64,000 bases of DNA from Bacteroidota bacterium (lineage in GTDB: Bacteria > Bacteroidota > Bacteroidia > Bacteroidales > F082): contig WOUZ01000015.1 in NCBI GenBank assembly GCA_009773165.1, positions 1 to 64,000 on the forward strand. The letters are read 5' to 3'. The notes beneath the pieces were generated by a model. That model did not search any database. It was not told the DNA's origin and was given only the letters and a program-made list of their open reading frames with translations. A program made the translations under genes and the position numbers. Below, in pieces: positions 17,817 to 27,235 of this stretch; position 1 is the stretch's first letter, and every line of letters begins with the position of its first letter.

Positions 17817-18791
17817 ATGAGTGGTGCAAATGAATCATTAGATATTCCTGGATCTGATAATACCAGTTCGTTATACCCACTTGTTTCTATAATCACTGTT
17901 AATTACAATCAGAGCGCTGTAACTCTGGAGTTCCTGGCCTCATTAAAGCAATGTACCTACCCTAATCTGGAAATTTTTGTCGTTGATAATGGGTCCCCTA
18001 ATGATCACCCTGAGATTCTTAAAGAAAAATATCCAGAGATAAAACTGTTGATGACAGGGAAAAATCTTGGTTTTGCAGGTGGCAATAATGTGGCAGTGAG
18101 GAAAGCCAAAGGAAAATATCTTCTATTCATAAATAACGATACCGAAGTAGATCCGGGATTTCTTGAGCCAATGGTTAATTTATTGGAAAACAATAAAGAA
18201 GTTGGGATGGTTAGCCCTAAAATTCACTTTTTTCACACCCCTGAAACCTTTCAATTTGCTGGTTTTACTAAGATTAGTCCAATAACAATCCGTAATAAGG
18301 CGATAGGTTTTGGCGAAATAGACACCGGTCAGTACAATCACATTTGTGAAACAGGCTCTATTTTTGGTGCGGCTATGCTTGTTCCAAACAAAATTGTTGC
18401 TGAAGTTGGAATGATGACAGAGGTGTTTTTCCTTTATTATGAAGAACATGATTGGGCAGAGAGAATAAAGCGAGGGGGCTACAAGATCTATTTTTGTGGC
18501 GAATCACTTGTTAAACATAAGGAATCGATTTCAACAGTTAAAGAAAGTCCCTTTCAAATCTATTATCTTAATCGTGGAAGACTGTTGTTTGCCAGAAGAA
18601 ACACCTTCGGCATCAATCATTTGCTTAGCCAATTTTATTTAATGGTAATTGCAATGCCCAAAACATTCCTTAAATATATATTGAAAGGACGTTTTGATCT
18701 GGCAAAAGCAATTCTAAAAGCAATGGTCTGGAATGTAACTCATTCGAAGAAAAGTATATTAAATGAAACTATATTGGAAACAACAACATGA
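17817..18791 (+). CDS. Family 2 glycosyltransferase (rhamnosyltransferase-like), copy A
   Basis: 324-residue cytoplasmic GT-A fold enzyme of the WbbL/rhamnosyltransferase-like group. N-terminal PLVSIITVNYNQ, VVDNGSPN (NDP-binding), the GFAGGNN motif and the divalent-metal motif NNDTE are visible, and EEHDW lies near the expected catalytic base. It adds one sugar of the repeat unit from a nucleotide sugar; donor unknown. The start codon is 1 bp after the polymerase stop, and its stop overlaps the next gene (ATGA at 18788). Together with the next gene it is a close homologue of the 20033/20962 pair (same order, same motifs), indicating a tandem duplication. Confidence 0.88.
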   Translation: MSGANESLDIPGSDNTSSLYPLVSIITVNYNQSAVTLEFLASLKQCTYPNLEIFVVDNGSPNDHPEILKEKYPEIKLLMTGKNLGFAGGNNVAVRKAKGKYLLFINNDTEVDPGFLEPMVNLLENNKEVGMVSPKIHFFHTPETFQFAGFTKISPITIRNKAIGFGEIDTGQYNHICETGSIFGAAMLVPNKIVAEVGMMTEVFFLYYEEHDWAERIKRGGYKIYFCGESLVKHKESISTVKESPFQIYYLNRGRLLFARRNTFGINHLLSQFYLMVIAMPKTFLKYILKGRFDLAKAILKAMVWNVTHSKKSILNETILETTT

Positions 18792-20020
18792 GCTACTTCC
18801 TTAAAATTATTGACTTTGCTGAGTTAGTCATTTTTATCTACTTTGCGCTTGCAGCAATTTATATCACGATTTTTGGCTTTGCTTCGCTCCTCCCTCAAAG
18901 AAAATATAAAAACAAACACCAGCTTAAACGAAAGTTTGCTGTTTTAATACCTGGTTATAAAGAAGATAACGTAATTATAAGCGTTGCTGCAGATGCGCTT
19001 GAGCAAGACTACCCCAAAGAGCTGTTTGATGTTATTGTGATAGCTGATTCTTTTAAACCTTCAACATTGGAGGCATTGAAATCATTGCCAATAAAAGTAG
19101 TTGAAGTGGTTTTTGAGGTTAGTAAAAAATCAAAAGCCCTGAATAAGTGTATGGAAGTTATTGGCGATAACTATGATATTGCAATGATTCTTGATGCTGA
19201 CAATATCATGGAACATGACGTACTTTCAAAGATAAATGAAGCCTTTAATCAAGGTTTTTTGGCTGTGCAAGGACACCGCATGGCAAAGAATACAAACACA
19301 CATTTTGCTGTTTTGGATGCTGTTAGCGAAGAAATAAATAATAAAATATTCAGGAAAGGACATCGCGTTTTAGGCCTTTCATCTGCTCTCATTGGTTCAG
19401 GAATGGGGATCGATTATGCACTGTTTAAAAGAACAATGGCAACAGTTGACTCAGTTGGTGAAGATAAAGAAGTTGAAATCAAGTTGTTAAAGAACGGGTA
19501 TACAATTGAATATATCGAGGATGCACGAATTTATGATGAAAAGACATCAAAAAAAGATGTGTTTGTAAATCAACGAAGAAGATGGATTGCGGCACAGATT
19601 GAATTTTTTAGACGATACTTTTTTGATGGTTTGTGGCATTTGATAAGATATGGTAATTTTGATTATTTCGATAAGGTTCTTCAAATGATCCAACCGCCAA
19701 GGATACTTTCACTCGGAATACTGTTTTTGGCAACAGCATTAAAATTAATACTCGATCTATCTGGTTACAAAAGTGAAACATCTTTAATAGCATTTGAATT
19801 ATGGCTTTTAGCTTTTGTTTTGACAATTATAACACTGATTATTACAACGCCAATTAAGTTTTACAACAAAAAAACGCTACTTGCTTTATTCTCACTTCCG
19901 CATGGATTTCTTTTAATGTTCAAGAGTTTGCTAAAAGTTAAAGGGGCATCAAAACGATTCATACATACTACGCACGAACATATTGAAAAACCTATAAAGA
20001 GGAATAAGAATAACAGCTAA
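18788..20020 (+). CDS. Membrane family 2 glycosyltransferase, copy A
   Basis: 410-residue processive-type GT2. TM helix at the N-terminus (about 8-33), cytoplasmic GT-A domain, then about three C-terminal membrane helices. Motifs of the cellulose-synthase/hyaluronan-synthase-like group are present: GYKED at the donor site, LDADN (DxD), and QRRRW (QxxRW). It is expected to sit at the inner membrane and transfer sugars to a lipid-linked or growing chain. It overlaps the upstream GT by 4 bp (ATGA), which indicates translational coupling. Very similar in sequence to the product of 20962-22170. Confidence 0.88.
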   Translation: MSYFLKIIDFAELVIFIYFALAAIYITIFGFASLLPQRKYKNKHQLKRKFAVLIPGYKEDNVIISVAADALEQDYPKELFDVIVIADSFKPSTLEALKSLPIKVVEVVFEVSKKSKALNKCMEVIGDNYDIAMILDADNIMEHDVLSKINEAFNQGFLAVQGHRMAKNTNTHFAVLDAVSEEINNKIFRKGHRVLGLSSALIGSGMGIDYALFKRTMATVDSVGEDKEVEIKLLKNGYTIEYIEDARIYDEKTSKKDVFVNQRRRWIAAQIEFFRRYFFDGLWHLIRYGNFDYFDKVLQMIQPPRILSLGILFLATALKLILDLSGYKSETSLIAFELWLLAFVLTIITLIITTPIKFYNKKTLLALFSLPHGFLLMFKSLLKVKGASKRFIHTTHEHIEKPIKRNKNNS

Positions 20021-20032
20021 TGATGCAATACT

Positions 20033-20959
20033 ATGTCTGATATCAATAAATATCCATTTGTATCAATTATCACGGTTAATTATAATCAGGCTGAAGTTAC
20101 ATGTGATCTAATCAACTCATTACATAACATTTCTTATCCCAATTTTGAAATCATCGTTATCGATAATGCTTCCCCTACTGATAGTCCTAAAATCATTAAG
20201 GAACGTTATCCAAATGTTATATTAGTTGAAAACCCTATTAATTATGGCTTTGCCGCTGGTAATAATTTTGGATTGATGCGTGCCCGTGGAGAGTATGTGC
20301 TTTTGATAAACAACGACATTGAAGTGCCTGTTAATTTTCTGGAACCATTGGTTGAAAAGCTAAAAAACAACCCAAAAATTGGAGCTGTAAGTCCGAAAAT
20401 TAAGTTTTTTTACCAACCTGATACCATTCAATATGCTGGTTACACACCCATGAATTATGTAACTATGCGAAATTTTGCCCTTGGACACAACGAGAAAGAT
20501 AAAGGGCAGCATAATGAAGATAAGGAAACATTTTATGCCCATGGTGCAGCAATGCTTGTCCCGATGGAAGTTGTGAAAAAAGTTGGACTTATGTCTTATA
20601 TCTTTTTCCTCTACTATGAGGAAGCCGACTGGTGTGAACGGATTAAAAAAGCAGGATATAAAATTTTCTATGTGCACAATTCTCATGTTTTACACAAAGA
20701 ATCGATTAGCACAGGAAAGCTTAGCACATTAAAGATCTATTATTTAAATAGGAACCGGCTTGTTTTTATGCGAAGAAACGTAAATGGTAGCGATTTCTAT
20801 AAAGGACTTGCTTACCAACTTCTTGTTGCCATTCCTAAAAATGCTGCAAAATTTTTACTAAAAGGAAATTTTAAAGCTTTTCACGCCTATTACAAGGCAA
20901 TAGGTTGGCATCTTATTCATCTTTTTGATCCTGAGATTTATGAGAACCCAATGCTTTAG
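20033..20959 (+). CDS. Family 2 glycosyltransferase (rhamnosyltransferase-like), copy B
   Basis: 308-residue GT-A enzyme closely matching the product of 17817-18791: PFVSIITVNYNQ, IDNASPTD, YGFAAGNN, NNDIE and the YYEEADW motif are all at corresponding places. The N-terminus is 13 residues shorter than copy A. It probably adds a different or adjacent sugar of the repeat unit. It starts 12 bp after copy A's membrane partner and ends 2 bp before its own partner gene. Confidence 0.88.
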   Translation: MSDINKYPFVSIITVNYNQAEVTCDLINSLHNISYPNFEIIVIDNASPTDSPKIIKERYPNVILVENPINYGFAAGNNFGLMRARGEYVLLINNDIEVPVNFLEPLVEKLKNNPKIGAVSPKIKFFYQPDTIQYAGYTPMNYVTMRNFALGHNEKDKGQHNEDKETFYAHGAAMLVPMEVVKKVGLMSYIFFLYYEEADWCERIKKAGYKIFYVHNSHVLHKESISTGKLSTLKIYYLNRNRLVFMRRNVNGSDFYKGLAYQLLVAIPKNAAKFLLKGNFKAFHAYYKAIGWHLIHLFDPEIYENPML

Positions 20960-20961
20960 AA

Positions 20962-22170
20962 ATGATACTTCAAATACTATATAACGTTTGGAATATTTTT
21001 CAAATTTTGCTCCTGATTTACCTTGGGAGTACAGGTTTGTACCTTTTGTTCTTCGCCATTGCTTCGCTTTTCAAAATTCCAAGAAGACATCAAAGCAACG
21101 AAAAGCTAAAGCGTTTTGCTATTTTAATTCCTTGTTATAAAGAGGATGAGGTTATCATAGAAGTAGCTTTAGAAGCTCTGAATCAACATTACCCGAAGGA
21201 ACTTTATGATGTAGTAATCATTGCCGACAACTTTCATCAACAAACGATAGCAGAATTAGAAAAACTTCCTCTTATCATTTTCAATGTTCAGTTTGAGATA
21301 AGCACAAAAACAAGAGCCATTAATTATGCACTGAGAAATTTGCCTGATAACGCGTATGATGCTGTTTGTATACTTGATGCTGACAACATTATGGAAGCTG
21401 ATTTTCTCTTCAAAATAAACAGTTCGATTTCCAAAGAGTATATTGCTGTTCAAGGTCACCGCGTCGCTAAAAACACGAATACCTCTTTTGCACTTCTCGA
21501 TGCGATCAGCGAAGAAATAAATAACCAACTCTTTCGCAAAGGTCAGCGTGTTATGGGTTTATCATCAGCACTTATTGGTTCAGCAATGGCCTTTGACTAC
21601 ACGTTTTTTAAACGACTAATGCAGGAAGTTGAAGTTGTAGGCGGTTTTGATAAGGAGCTCGAAATTAGACTCCTTAAAGATGGCTATAAAATTGAGTACT
21701 TGCCCGATGCATATGTTTATGACGAAAAGGTACAAAATGTGAAGGTATTTTCACAACAGCGACGCCGTTGGTTGTCAGCCCAGGTACATTATTTTGGTAG
21801 AAATTTTTTACCTGCTATCAAGGCGCTTTTCAAGAATGGAAATGTCGAGTATTTTAACAAAGCCATTCAATACCTGCAGTTGCCCAGAATTTTACTTTTA
21901 GGAGTCTTATTCTTTTTAACCGCTACATCAACGGCATTTAGAATACCTGATTACACAGCCTGGTGGTTGGTTTCTTTCGCAATTACAATACTTTCCTTAA
22001 TAATTTCAGTTCCTGCAAAATTTTATCATGCCAGTACATTAAAAGCATTGCTATATTTACCCGTCGGATTTTTCTTCATGTTTTTGTCCCTTTTAAAAAT
22101 AAGGGGTGCCAACAAGAAGTTTATTCACACCAAGCACACATTTAATGCATTTCAGATAAAGAAAAATTAG
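20962..22170 (+). CDS. Membrane family 2 glycosyltransferase, copy B
   Basis: 402-residue homologue of the 18788 gene product, with the same layout: N-terminal TM helix, GT-A domain with CYKED, LDADN and QQRRRW, and three C-terminal membrane helices ending in a basic tail (IHTKHT versus IHTTHE in copy A). The pairwise conservation of both genes in order supports duplication of a two-gene unit followed by divergence. Sugar specificity is unknown. Confidence 0.88.
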   Translation: MILQILYNVWNIFQILLLIYLGSTGLYLLFFAIASLFKIPRRHQSNEKLKRFAILIPCYKEDEVIIEVALEALNQHYPKELYDVVIIADNFHQQTIAELEKLPLIIFNVQFEISTKTRAINYALRNLPDNAYDAVCILDADNIMEADFLFKINSSISKEYIAVQGHRVAKNTNTSFALLDAISEEINNQLFRKGQRVMGLSSALIGSAMAFDYTFFKRLMQEVEVVGGFDKELEIRLLKDGYKIEYLPDAYVYDEKVQNVKVFSQQRRRWLSAQVHYFGRNFLPAIKALFKNGNVEYFNKAIQYLQLPRILLLGVLFFLTATSTAFRIPDYTAWWLVSFAITILSLIISVPAKFYHASTLKALLYLPVGFFFMFLSLLKIRGANKKFIHTKHTFNAFQIKKN

Positions 22171-22197
22171 GTTGTTCACATATCAAATTTATCCCAT

Positions 22198-23337
22198 ATG
22201 AAAATCGGAATTGAAGGTCAGCGTTTGTTTCGCGTTAAGAAACACGGGATGGACATGGTCGCTTTGGAGTTAATAAAGAATCTTCAAAAAATTGACACCG
22301 TCAACGAATATTTCATTTTCATCAAACCAGATGAAGACAGGAATTGTTTGAAAGAAACACCTAATTTTCACATCATTGAACTTGATGGTGGCCCCTATCC
22401 TACCTGGGAGCAAATAGCACTCCCTAAAGCTGCGAAAAAATATGGATGTGATATTTTGCATTGTACGAGTAACACGGCACCGGTTTTTAGTTCTATTCCG
22501 CTGGTAATCACTTTGCACGATATTATCTACCTCGAAAGTGTGAGTATTTTTAAAAAAGGTGGAACATGGTATCAGAAAACAGGTAATATGTACCGTAGGT
22601 ATGTTGTGCCTAAAGTAGTTCAAAAAAGTAAAAAAATTATAACCGTTTCATATTTTGAGCGTGACCGTATTAAGCAGTTTTTTGGTTTTCCTAACGAAGA
22701 TCAGCGTCTGGTTGCTATTTATAATGGTGTTAGCGAACATTTTAGACCAATAAAAGATCCTGCTGAGCTTAACAGGGTAAAAACAAAATACAAACTCCCC
22801 GAAAAGTATGCTTTCTTTTTAGGAAATACCGACCCGAAGAAGAACACAAAAGGTGTTCTCATTGCTTTTTCAAATTACCTCAAAGAAGGAAACACTCATT
22901 TGAAACTTGTGATGCTTGATTATGAGAAATCGGCATTAACCGCCTTATTGAACGAAATACAAGCTCCAGAACTTATTGAAAACATTCACTTGACGGGGTA
23001 TGTTGTCAACACCGACCTGCCTTCCATTTATTCACTATCCAGTTTGTTTTTGTATCCCTCACTGCGCGAGAGCTTTGGTATCCCAATGCTCGAAGCAATG
23101 CGCTGCGGTGTACCTGTAATTACTTCCAACACATCGAGCATGCCTGAGGTTTCAGGTGGTGCAGCTTTAATTATCGATCCATTTAAACCTGAAGAAATTA
23201 CGCAAGCTATGAAAGATATAATGAGCAACGAAAGCTTATGTAACGAGTTGATTGATAAAGGTTTAAAACAGTCTGAGAAGTTTTCATGGAAGACTATGGC
23301 CGAAGATGTGCTTAAACTATATTATACAATAAGTTGA
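22198..23337 (+). CDS. Family 4 glycosyltransferase
   Basis: 379-residue GT-B fold retaining glycosyltransferase. The C-terminal half has the GT4 signature E-x7-E in RESFGIPMLEAM (about 290-300) followed by GVPVITSN, and LGNTDPKKN as the first strand of the C-terminal domain. The N-terminal half contains LHCTSN and TLHDIIY as in mannosyltransferases of this family. It is cytoplasmic or peripheral at the membrane. It lies 27 bp after copy B of the membrane GT and is followed by a 34-bp gap holding a TATATTTG box at 23346. Confidence 0.88.
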   Translation: MKIGIEGQRLFRVKKHGMDMVALELIKNLQKIDTVNEYFIFIKPDEDRNCLKETPNFHIIELDGGPYPTWEQIALPKAAKKYGCDILHCTSNTAPVFSSIPLVITLHDIIYLESVSIFKKGGTWYQKTGNMYRRYVVPKVVQKSKKIITVSYFERDRIKQFFGFPNEDQRLVAIYNGVSEHFRPIKDPAELNRVKTKYKLPEKYAFFLGNTDPKKNTKGVLIAFSNYLKEGNTHLKLVMLDYEKSALTALLNEIQAPELIENIHLTGYVVNTDLPSIYSLSSLFLYPSLRESFGIPMLEAMRCGVPVITSNTSSMPEVSGGAALIIDPFKPEEITQAMKDIMSNESLCNELIDKGLKQSEKFSWKTMAEDVLKLYYTIS

Positions 23338-23345
23338 TATTATAG

Positions 23346-23353
23346 TATATTTG
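23346..23353 (+). promoter_or_regulatory. Possible internal -7 box
   Basis: TATATTTG matches TAnnTTTG, 18 bp upstream of the ATG at 23372 in the widest gap inside this part of the EPS locus. No TTTG at the right spacing upstream, so an internal promoter is only a possibility. Confidence 0.2.
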
Positions 23354-23371
23354 AATTAAATAATACAGCAA

Positions 23372-24571
23372 ATGATTCGTAATCGAGACTTTATAATCAT
23401 TGGTTTACAAGCACTTGACAGTAGAATCGGGAGTAATTGCATCAATATTGCTCAAGAGATTTCGAAACATAACAGGGTGCTGTATGTGAACTATCCGCTT
23501 GATCGCCTAACGGTTATACGGGAAAAAAATGACCCGCTGATTCAAAAACGATTGAGAATCAATAAGGGGCTTGAGCCAGATTTGGTTCAAGTTAGTGAAA
23601 ACATGTGGAACCTGTATCCAAAAACAATACTAGAGTCAATCAGCCAGATTCCTTTCAATGGGCTGTTTGATTTCCTTAACAAAATCAACGGCAAACGTTT
23701 TAGCCGTCAAATAAAAAAAGCTATTGATAAGCTTGGATTTAAAAACTTTTTTTTGTTCAATGACAGTGATATGTTCAGAGGTTTTTACCTTAAAGAGCTT
23801 TTAAAACCAGAACAGTATGTTTATTATACCCGAGACAATCTGATAGCTGTTGATTTTTGGAAAAAACAAGGTATACGCATTGAGGCAGCATTAATGAAAA
23901 AGTCGGATCTTGTCGTAGCGAATTCAACCTATCTTGCTGATCATGCACGTCAATTCAACCCTCATTCCTATTATGTCGGACAAGGTTGCGATGTGAGTCT
24001 TTTTGACAAAAGTCTGATTCAAAAACTACCGGATGATATTGCATCGATACCCAAGCCAATCATAGGTTACATAGGTGCACTTTTCTCCCTTCGCCTTGAT
24101 ATAGATGTTTTATTACATATAGCCAGAGAACGACCTGATTGGCAAATTGTATTAGTAGGTCCTGAAGATGAAGCTTTTAAATCGAGTGCACTTCACAACG
24201 AAAAAAATGTTTGGTTCTTAGGTTCAAAAAAAATGGAAGAACTTCCTGACTACCTGATGGCTTTCGATGTAGCACTCAATCCACAAAAACTCAATGAGGT
24301 AACTATTGGAAATTATCCCCGAAAAATTGACGAATACCTGGCAATGGGTAAGCCTACTGTAGCAACGCGAACTATTGCAATGAATGTTTTCGAAGATCAC
24401 ACCTATCTTGCCGAAAATAAAGAACAATATATTGATCTCATTCAGCGTGCACTACTTGAAAATTCTTCTGAGAAAGAAAGTGAAAGGGAGTTGTTTGCCC
24501 GAAGTCATACCTGGACAAACAATGTAGCAGAAATTTACAATAAAATGATCGTAGTACTTCAGAAACCTTAA
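23372..24571 (+). CDS. GT-B glycosyltransferase
   Basis: 399-residue GT-B type glycosyltransferase, most like the GT1/GT4-type proteins (TuaH-like) found in Bacteroidota EPS loci. Seen: an N-terminal Rossmann start FIIIGLQ, IGYIGAL opening the C-terminal domain (about 232), IVLVGPEDE, and the donor-binding segment [18 protein letters not shown] (about 312-329) in place of the classical E-x7-E. Donor and acceptor are unknown. It is followed after 10 bp by the acyltransferase gene. Confidence 0.8.
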   Translation: MIRNRDFIIIGLQALDSRIGSNCINIAQEISKHNRVLYVNYPLDRLTVIREKNDPLIQKRLRINKGLEPDLVQVSENMWNLYPKTILESISQIPFNGLFDFLNKINGKRFSRQIKKAIDKLGFKNFFLFNDSDMFRGFYLKELLKPEQYVYYTRDNLIAVDFWKKQGIRIEAALMKKSDLVVANSTYLADHARQFNPHSYYVGQGCDVSLFDKSLIQKLPDDIASIPKPIIGYIGALFSLRLDIDVLLHIARERPDWQIVLVGPEDEAFKSSALHNEKNVWFLGSKKMEELPDYLMAFDVALNPQKLNEVTIGNYPRKIDEYLAMGKPTVATRTIAMNVFEDHTYLAENKEQYIDLIQRALLENSSEKESERELFARSHTWTNNVAEIYNKMIVVLQKP

Positions 24572-24581
24572 TTTTTGCAAC

Positions 24582-25202
24582 ATGAGCCTCATTGATAAAA
24601 TCAAAGCAGACCCAAAACTAAAGAAACTGGTACTTTGGATGCTGATGCCAAAAAATCAAGCAAGACCCCGGCTTTGGGTGAAATGGTTTGTGAATCCATT
24701 GAAGCATCATAAAGGAAAAGGCTCACTTATAAGAAGAAGAACACGCATAGATGTTTTGCCTTTTAACAACTTTTATTTGGGAAACGATTCCACTATAGAA
24801 GATTTTTCTACAATAAATAATGGCGTTGGAGATGTTTTTATTGGCGACCGTACCCGTATTGGTTTAAGCTGTACACTCATTGGACCAGTGCGCATTGGTA
24901 ATGATATTATGTTTGCTCAAAATATTGTTGCCTCAGGATTAAATCATGGTTATCAGGATGTTACAATACCGATAAGCCTGCAACCTGTTGAAACAAAACA
25001 AATCATTATTGAAGATAATGTATGGATTGGTGCAAACTCGGTGATAACCGCTGGTGTTACTATTGGTAAACAATCAATCGTTGCAGCAGGTAGCGTCGTC
25101 ACTAAATCGGTACCCGCCTACTCAATTGTTGGAGGGAATCCTGCAAAATTGCTAAAATTTTATAATTTTGAATCGAAAAGCTGGGAAAAACCTACTAAAT
25201 AA
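24582..25202 (+). CDS. Hexapeptide-repeat acyltransferase (WcaF-like)
   Basis: 206-residue left-handed beta-helix transferase. Isoleucine-rich hexapeptide turns run from about 62 to 180 (for example [35 protein letters not shown]), ending with GGNPAKL, the usual C-terminal motif. Such enzymes O- or N-acetylate sugars using acetyl-CoA. The probable catalytic His is in LNHGY (about 123-127). In this locus it probably decorates the repeat unit. About 45 N-terminal residues upstream of the helix are basic and lack family motifs. Confidence 0.85.
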   Translation: MSLIDKIKADPKLKKLVLWMLMPKNQARPRLWVKWFVNPLKHHKGKGSLIRRRTRIDVLPFNNFYLGNDSTIEDFSTINNGVGDVFIGDRTRIGLSCTLIGPVRIGNDIMFAQNIVASGLNHGYQDVTIPISLQPVETKQIIIEDNVWIGANSVITAGVTIGKQSIVAAGSVVTKSVPAYSIVGGNPAKLLKFYNFESKSWEKPTK

Positions 25203-25222
25203 CTTCACAACAAAACAACACT

Positions 25223-26029
25223 ATGCATAAAATTTCTACTTTCCTGCGATACTTTATCGACTTCCTACAATATGGGCAAGTGCGCTTGGTACTCGCCTCA
25301 ATATTTTATATCATAACAAAGAAATCTTTTATTGAAACCAGGATTTTTAGGGGAAAACTTGGATACTTCCTTCATAGAAAAGGATCACTCGATTTTCAAT
25401 TTGGCAATTATGCTTATGAATGGAATGTAAAAAAAGTAATGCTGAAGCATTATAAATCCTACAATGTGTTCCTTGATATTGGATCCAATATTGGAACTTA
25501 TGCAATCATGTTGGGACAGAAAGGACTTAAAGTTTTTGCTTTTGAACCCATCTATAATAATCATAAAGCATTAACTATTAATATTTTATTGAATAATCTT
25601 GAAGATCATGTGACTGCATTTAATTTCGGGTTGAGTGATGAAGCGAGCACAGCCAGTTTTTCATTTGATCCTTTAAACACAGGCGCTTCGCACATCGCAT
25701 CTTTACCCGCTGAAACTCCGGAAGCAGAGCAGCGTAGCATCAAAACCGAGATTAATTTATCGCGGCTTGATGATATTCTTCCATTAATGCGACTGACTCA
25801 AGAAGACAAAATTCTTATTAAGATAGATGTAGAAGGAATGGAAACACAGGTGCTTGGCGGTTCAATTCAATTTCTTAAACAGTTTCCAAACTTGATGATT
25901 GTTATGGAAAGCGTTCATTCAGGTGAACAAAAACTTCGCGAAATGCTTGATCAAATAGCTGAATTTGAATATTTTACAATCGACAACCTTAATATGGGAG
26001 CTATTAAAAAAGGTAACTTGAAAACTTAA
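25223..26029 (+). CDS. FkbM-family methyltransferase
   Basis: 268-residue SAM-dependent methyltransferase of the FkbM group. The SAM-binding glycine motif LDIGSNIGTYAIML (about 87-100), AFEPIYNN (acidic residue after strand 2) and the FkbM signature IKIDVEGMETQVLGG (about 195-209) are visible. FkbM-type enzymes O-methylate sugar hydroxyls in polysaccharide loci. The first 80 residues are basic and hydrophobic and may bind the membrane. It ends 3 bp before the next glycosyltransferase. Confidence 0.88.
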   Translation: MHKISTFLRYFIDFLQYGQVRLVLASIFYIITKKSFIETRIFRGKLGYFLHRKGSLDFQFGNYAYEWNVKKVMLKHYKSYNVFLDIGSNIGTYAIMLGQKGLKVFAFEPIYNNHKALTINILLNNLEDHVTAFNFGLSDEASTASFSFDPLNTGASHIASLPAETPEAEQRSIKTEINLSRLDDILPLMRLTQEDKILIKIDVEGMETQVLGGSIQFLKQFPNLMIVMESVHSGEQKLREMLDQIAEFEYFTIDNLNMGAIKKGNLKT

Positions 26030-26032
26030 ATT

Positions 26033-27226
26033 ATGGAATCGTTGAAAATTATCTTTTGGGTACTGCTTTTCATAGTTTTTTACGCTTATCTAGGTTATGG
26101 TATTGTGTTATTCATTTTGGTTAAACTTAAACGGATGTTTAAGAAAACAGCTCCATTGTATGATTCTTTTTATGAGCCAGAGGTAACCCTCTTTGTAGCA
26201 GCATATAACGAAAAGGACTATGTTAATGCAAAGGTTCAAAACAGTCTTGAAATGGAGTATCCTTCAGAGAAAATCAAACAGATTTGGATTACCGATGGAT
26301 CAGATGATGGCACTCCTGATTTAATTAAACAGTTTCAAAACCCTAATATTGAGGTGTATCATGTACCTCAACGTGGTGGTAAGATTGGAGCAATGAACAG
26401 AGGTATGCAATTTGTTAAATCACCCATCATCATTTTTTCGGATGGAAACACCATGCTTGGCAAAGAAAGTGTTAGAAGAATTGTTAATCTTTTTGCCGAT
26501 CCAACTGTTGGGTGTGTTTCGGGTGAGAAACGTATTTATAATAAAGAAAAGGATTCAGCTGCAGGAACAGAAGGCATTTACTGGAAGTACGAATCTAAAC
26601 TTAAGAAATGGGATGCTGAGCTTTATTCAGTTGTTGGCGCTGCAGGTGAGTTATTTGCCATAAGAACTGAGTTATTTGAAGAAGTGGAGAAAGATACCCT
26701 ACTTGATGATTTTATTATTTCATTACGTGTTGCAATGAAAGGATACACAATACAATACGACCCTGAAGCTTTTGCTATTGAAACTTCCTCTGCTAATGTT
26801 AAAGAAGAATTAAAACGAAAAGTCAGAATTGCAGCGGGTGGAATTCAATCAATTATCCGGTTAAGTGCACTTCTTAATATTTTTAAATTCGGCACTTTGA
26901 GCTTTCAATACATCTCGCATCGGGTGCTTCGATGGACTATTGCCCCTTTATCCTTACCACTTTTATTAATTTTCAATCTGGTATTATTTATTCTTGCAGG
27001 GCCGGCCAATTTAAACAGCATATATGTTTGGCTTTTTTATGGTCAGGTTTTGTTTTATGTGATGGCTTTTACAGGTTGGTATCTTGAAAACAAAGCAATC
27101 AAAATCAAGATTTTATTCATCCCTTATTACTTCATGATAATGAATCTTGCTGTTCTCATGGGGATGAGACGCTATTTCAAAGGTAGTCAATCCGTTAACT
27201 GGGAACGAGCAAAAAGAGGAACATAA
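26033..27226 (+). CDS. Membrane family 2 glycosyltransferase (cellulose-synthase-like)
   Basis: 397-residue GT2 with an N-terminal TM helix (about 5-30), a cytoplasmic GT-A domain and three or four C-terminal TM helices. Motifs: VAAYNEKDY at the donor pocket, TDGSDDGT, the DxD-type SDGN, LDDF as the probable catalytic acidic site, and RKVRIAAGG at the place of QxxRW. It is not a close copy of the 18788/20962 pair. The gene starts only 3 bp after the FkbM gene, so it is in the same operon. Confidence 0.87.
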   Translation: MESLKIIFWVLLFIVFYAYLGYGIVLFILVKLKRMFKKTAPLYDSFYEPEVTLFVAAYNEKDYVNAKVQNSLEMEYPSEKIKQIWITDGSDDGTPDLIKQFQNPNIEVYHVPQRGGKIGAMNRGMQFVKSPIIIFSDGNTMLGKESVRRIVNLFADPTVGCVSGEKRIYNKEKDSAAGTEGIYWKYESKLKKWDAELYSVVGAAGELFAIRTELFEEVEKDTLLDDFIISLRVAMKGYTIQYDPEAFAIETSSANVKEELKRKVRIAAGGIQSIIRLSALLNIFKFGTLSFQYISHRVLRWTIAPLSLPLLLIFNLVLFILAGPANLNSIYVWLFYGQVLFYVMAFTGWYLENKAIKIKILFIPYYFMIMNLAVLMGMRRYFKGSQSVNWERAKRGT

Positions 27227-27235
27227 CAACCCCAA

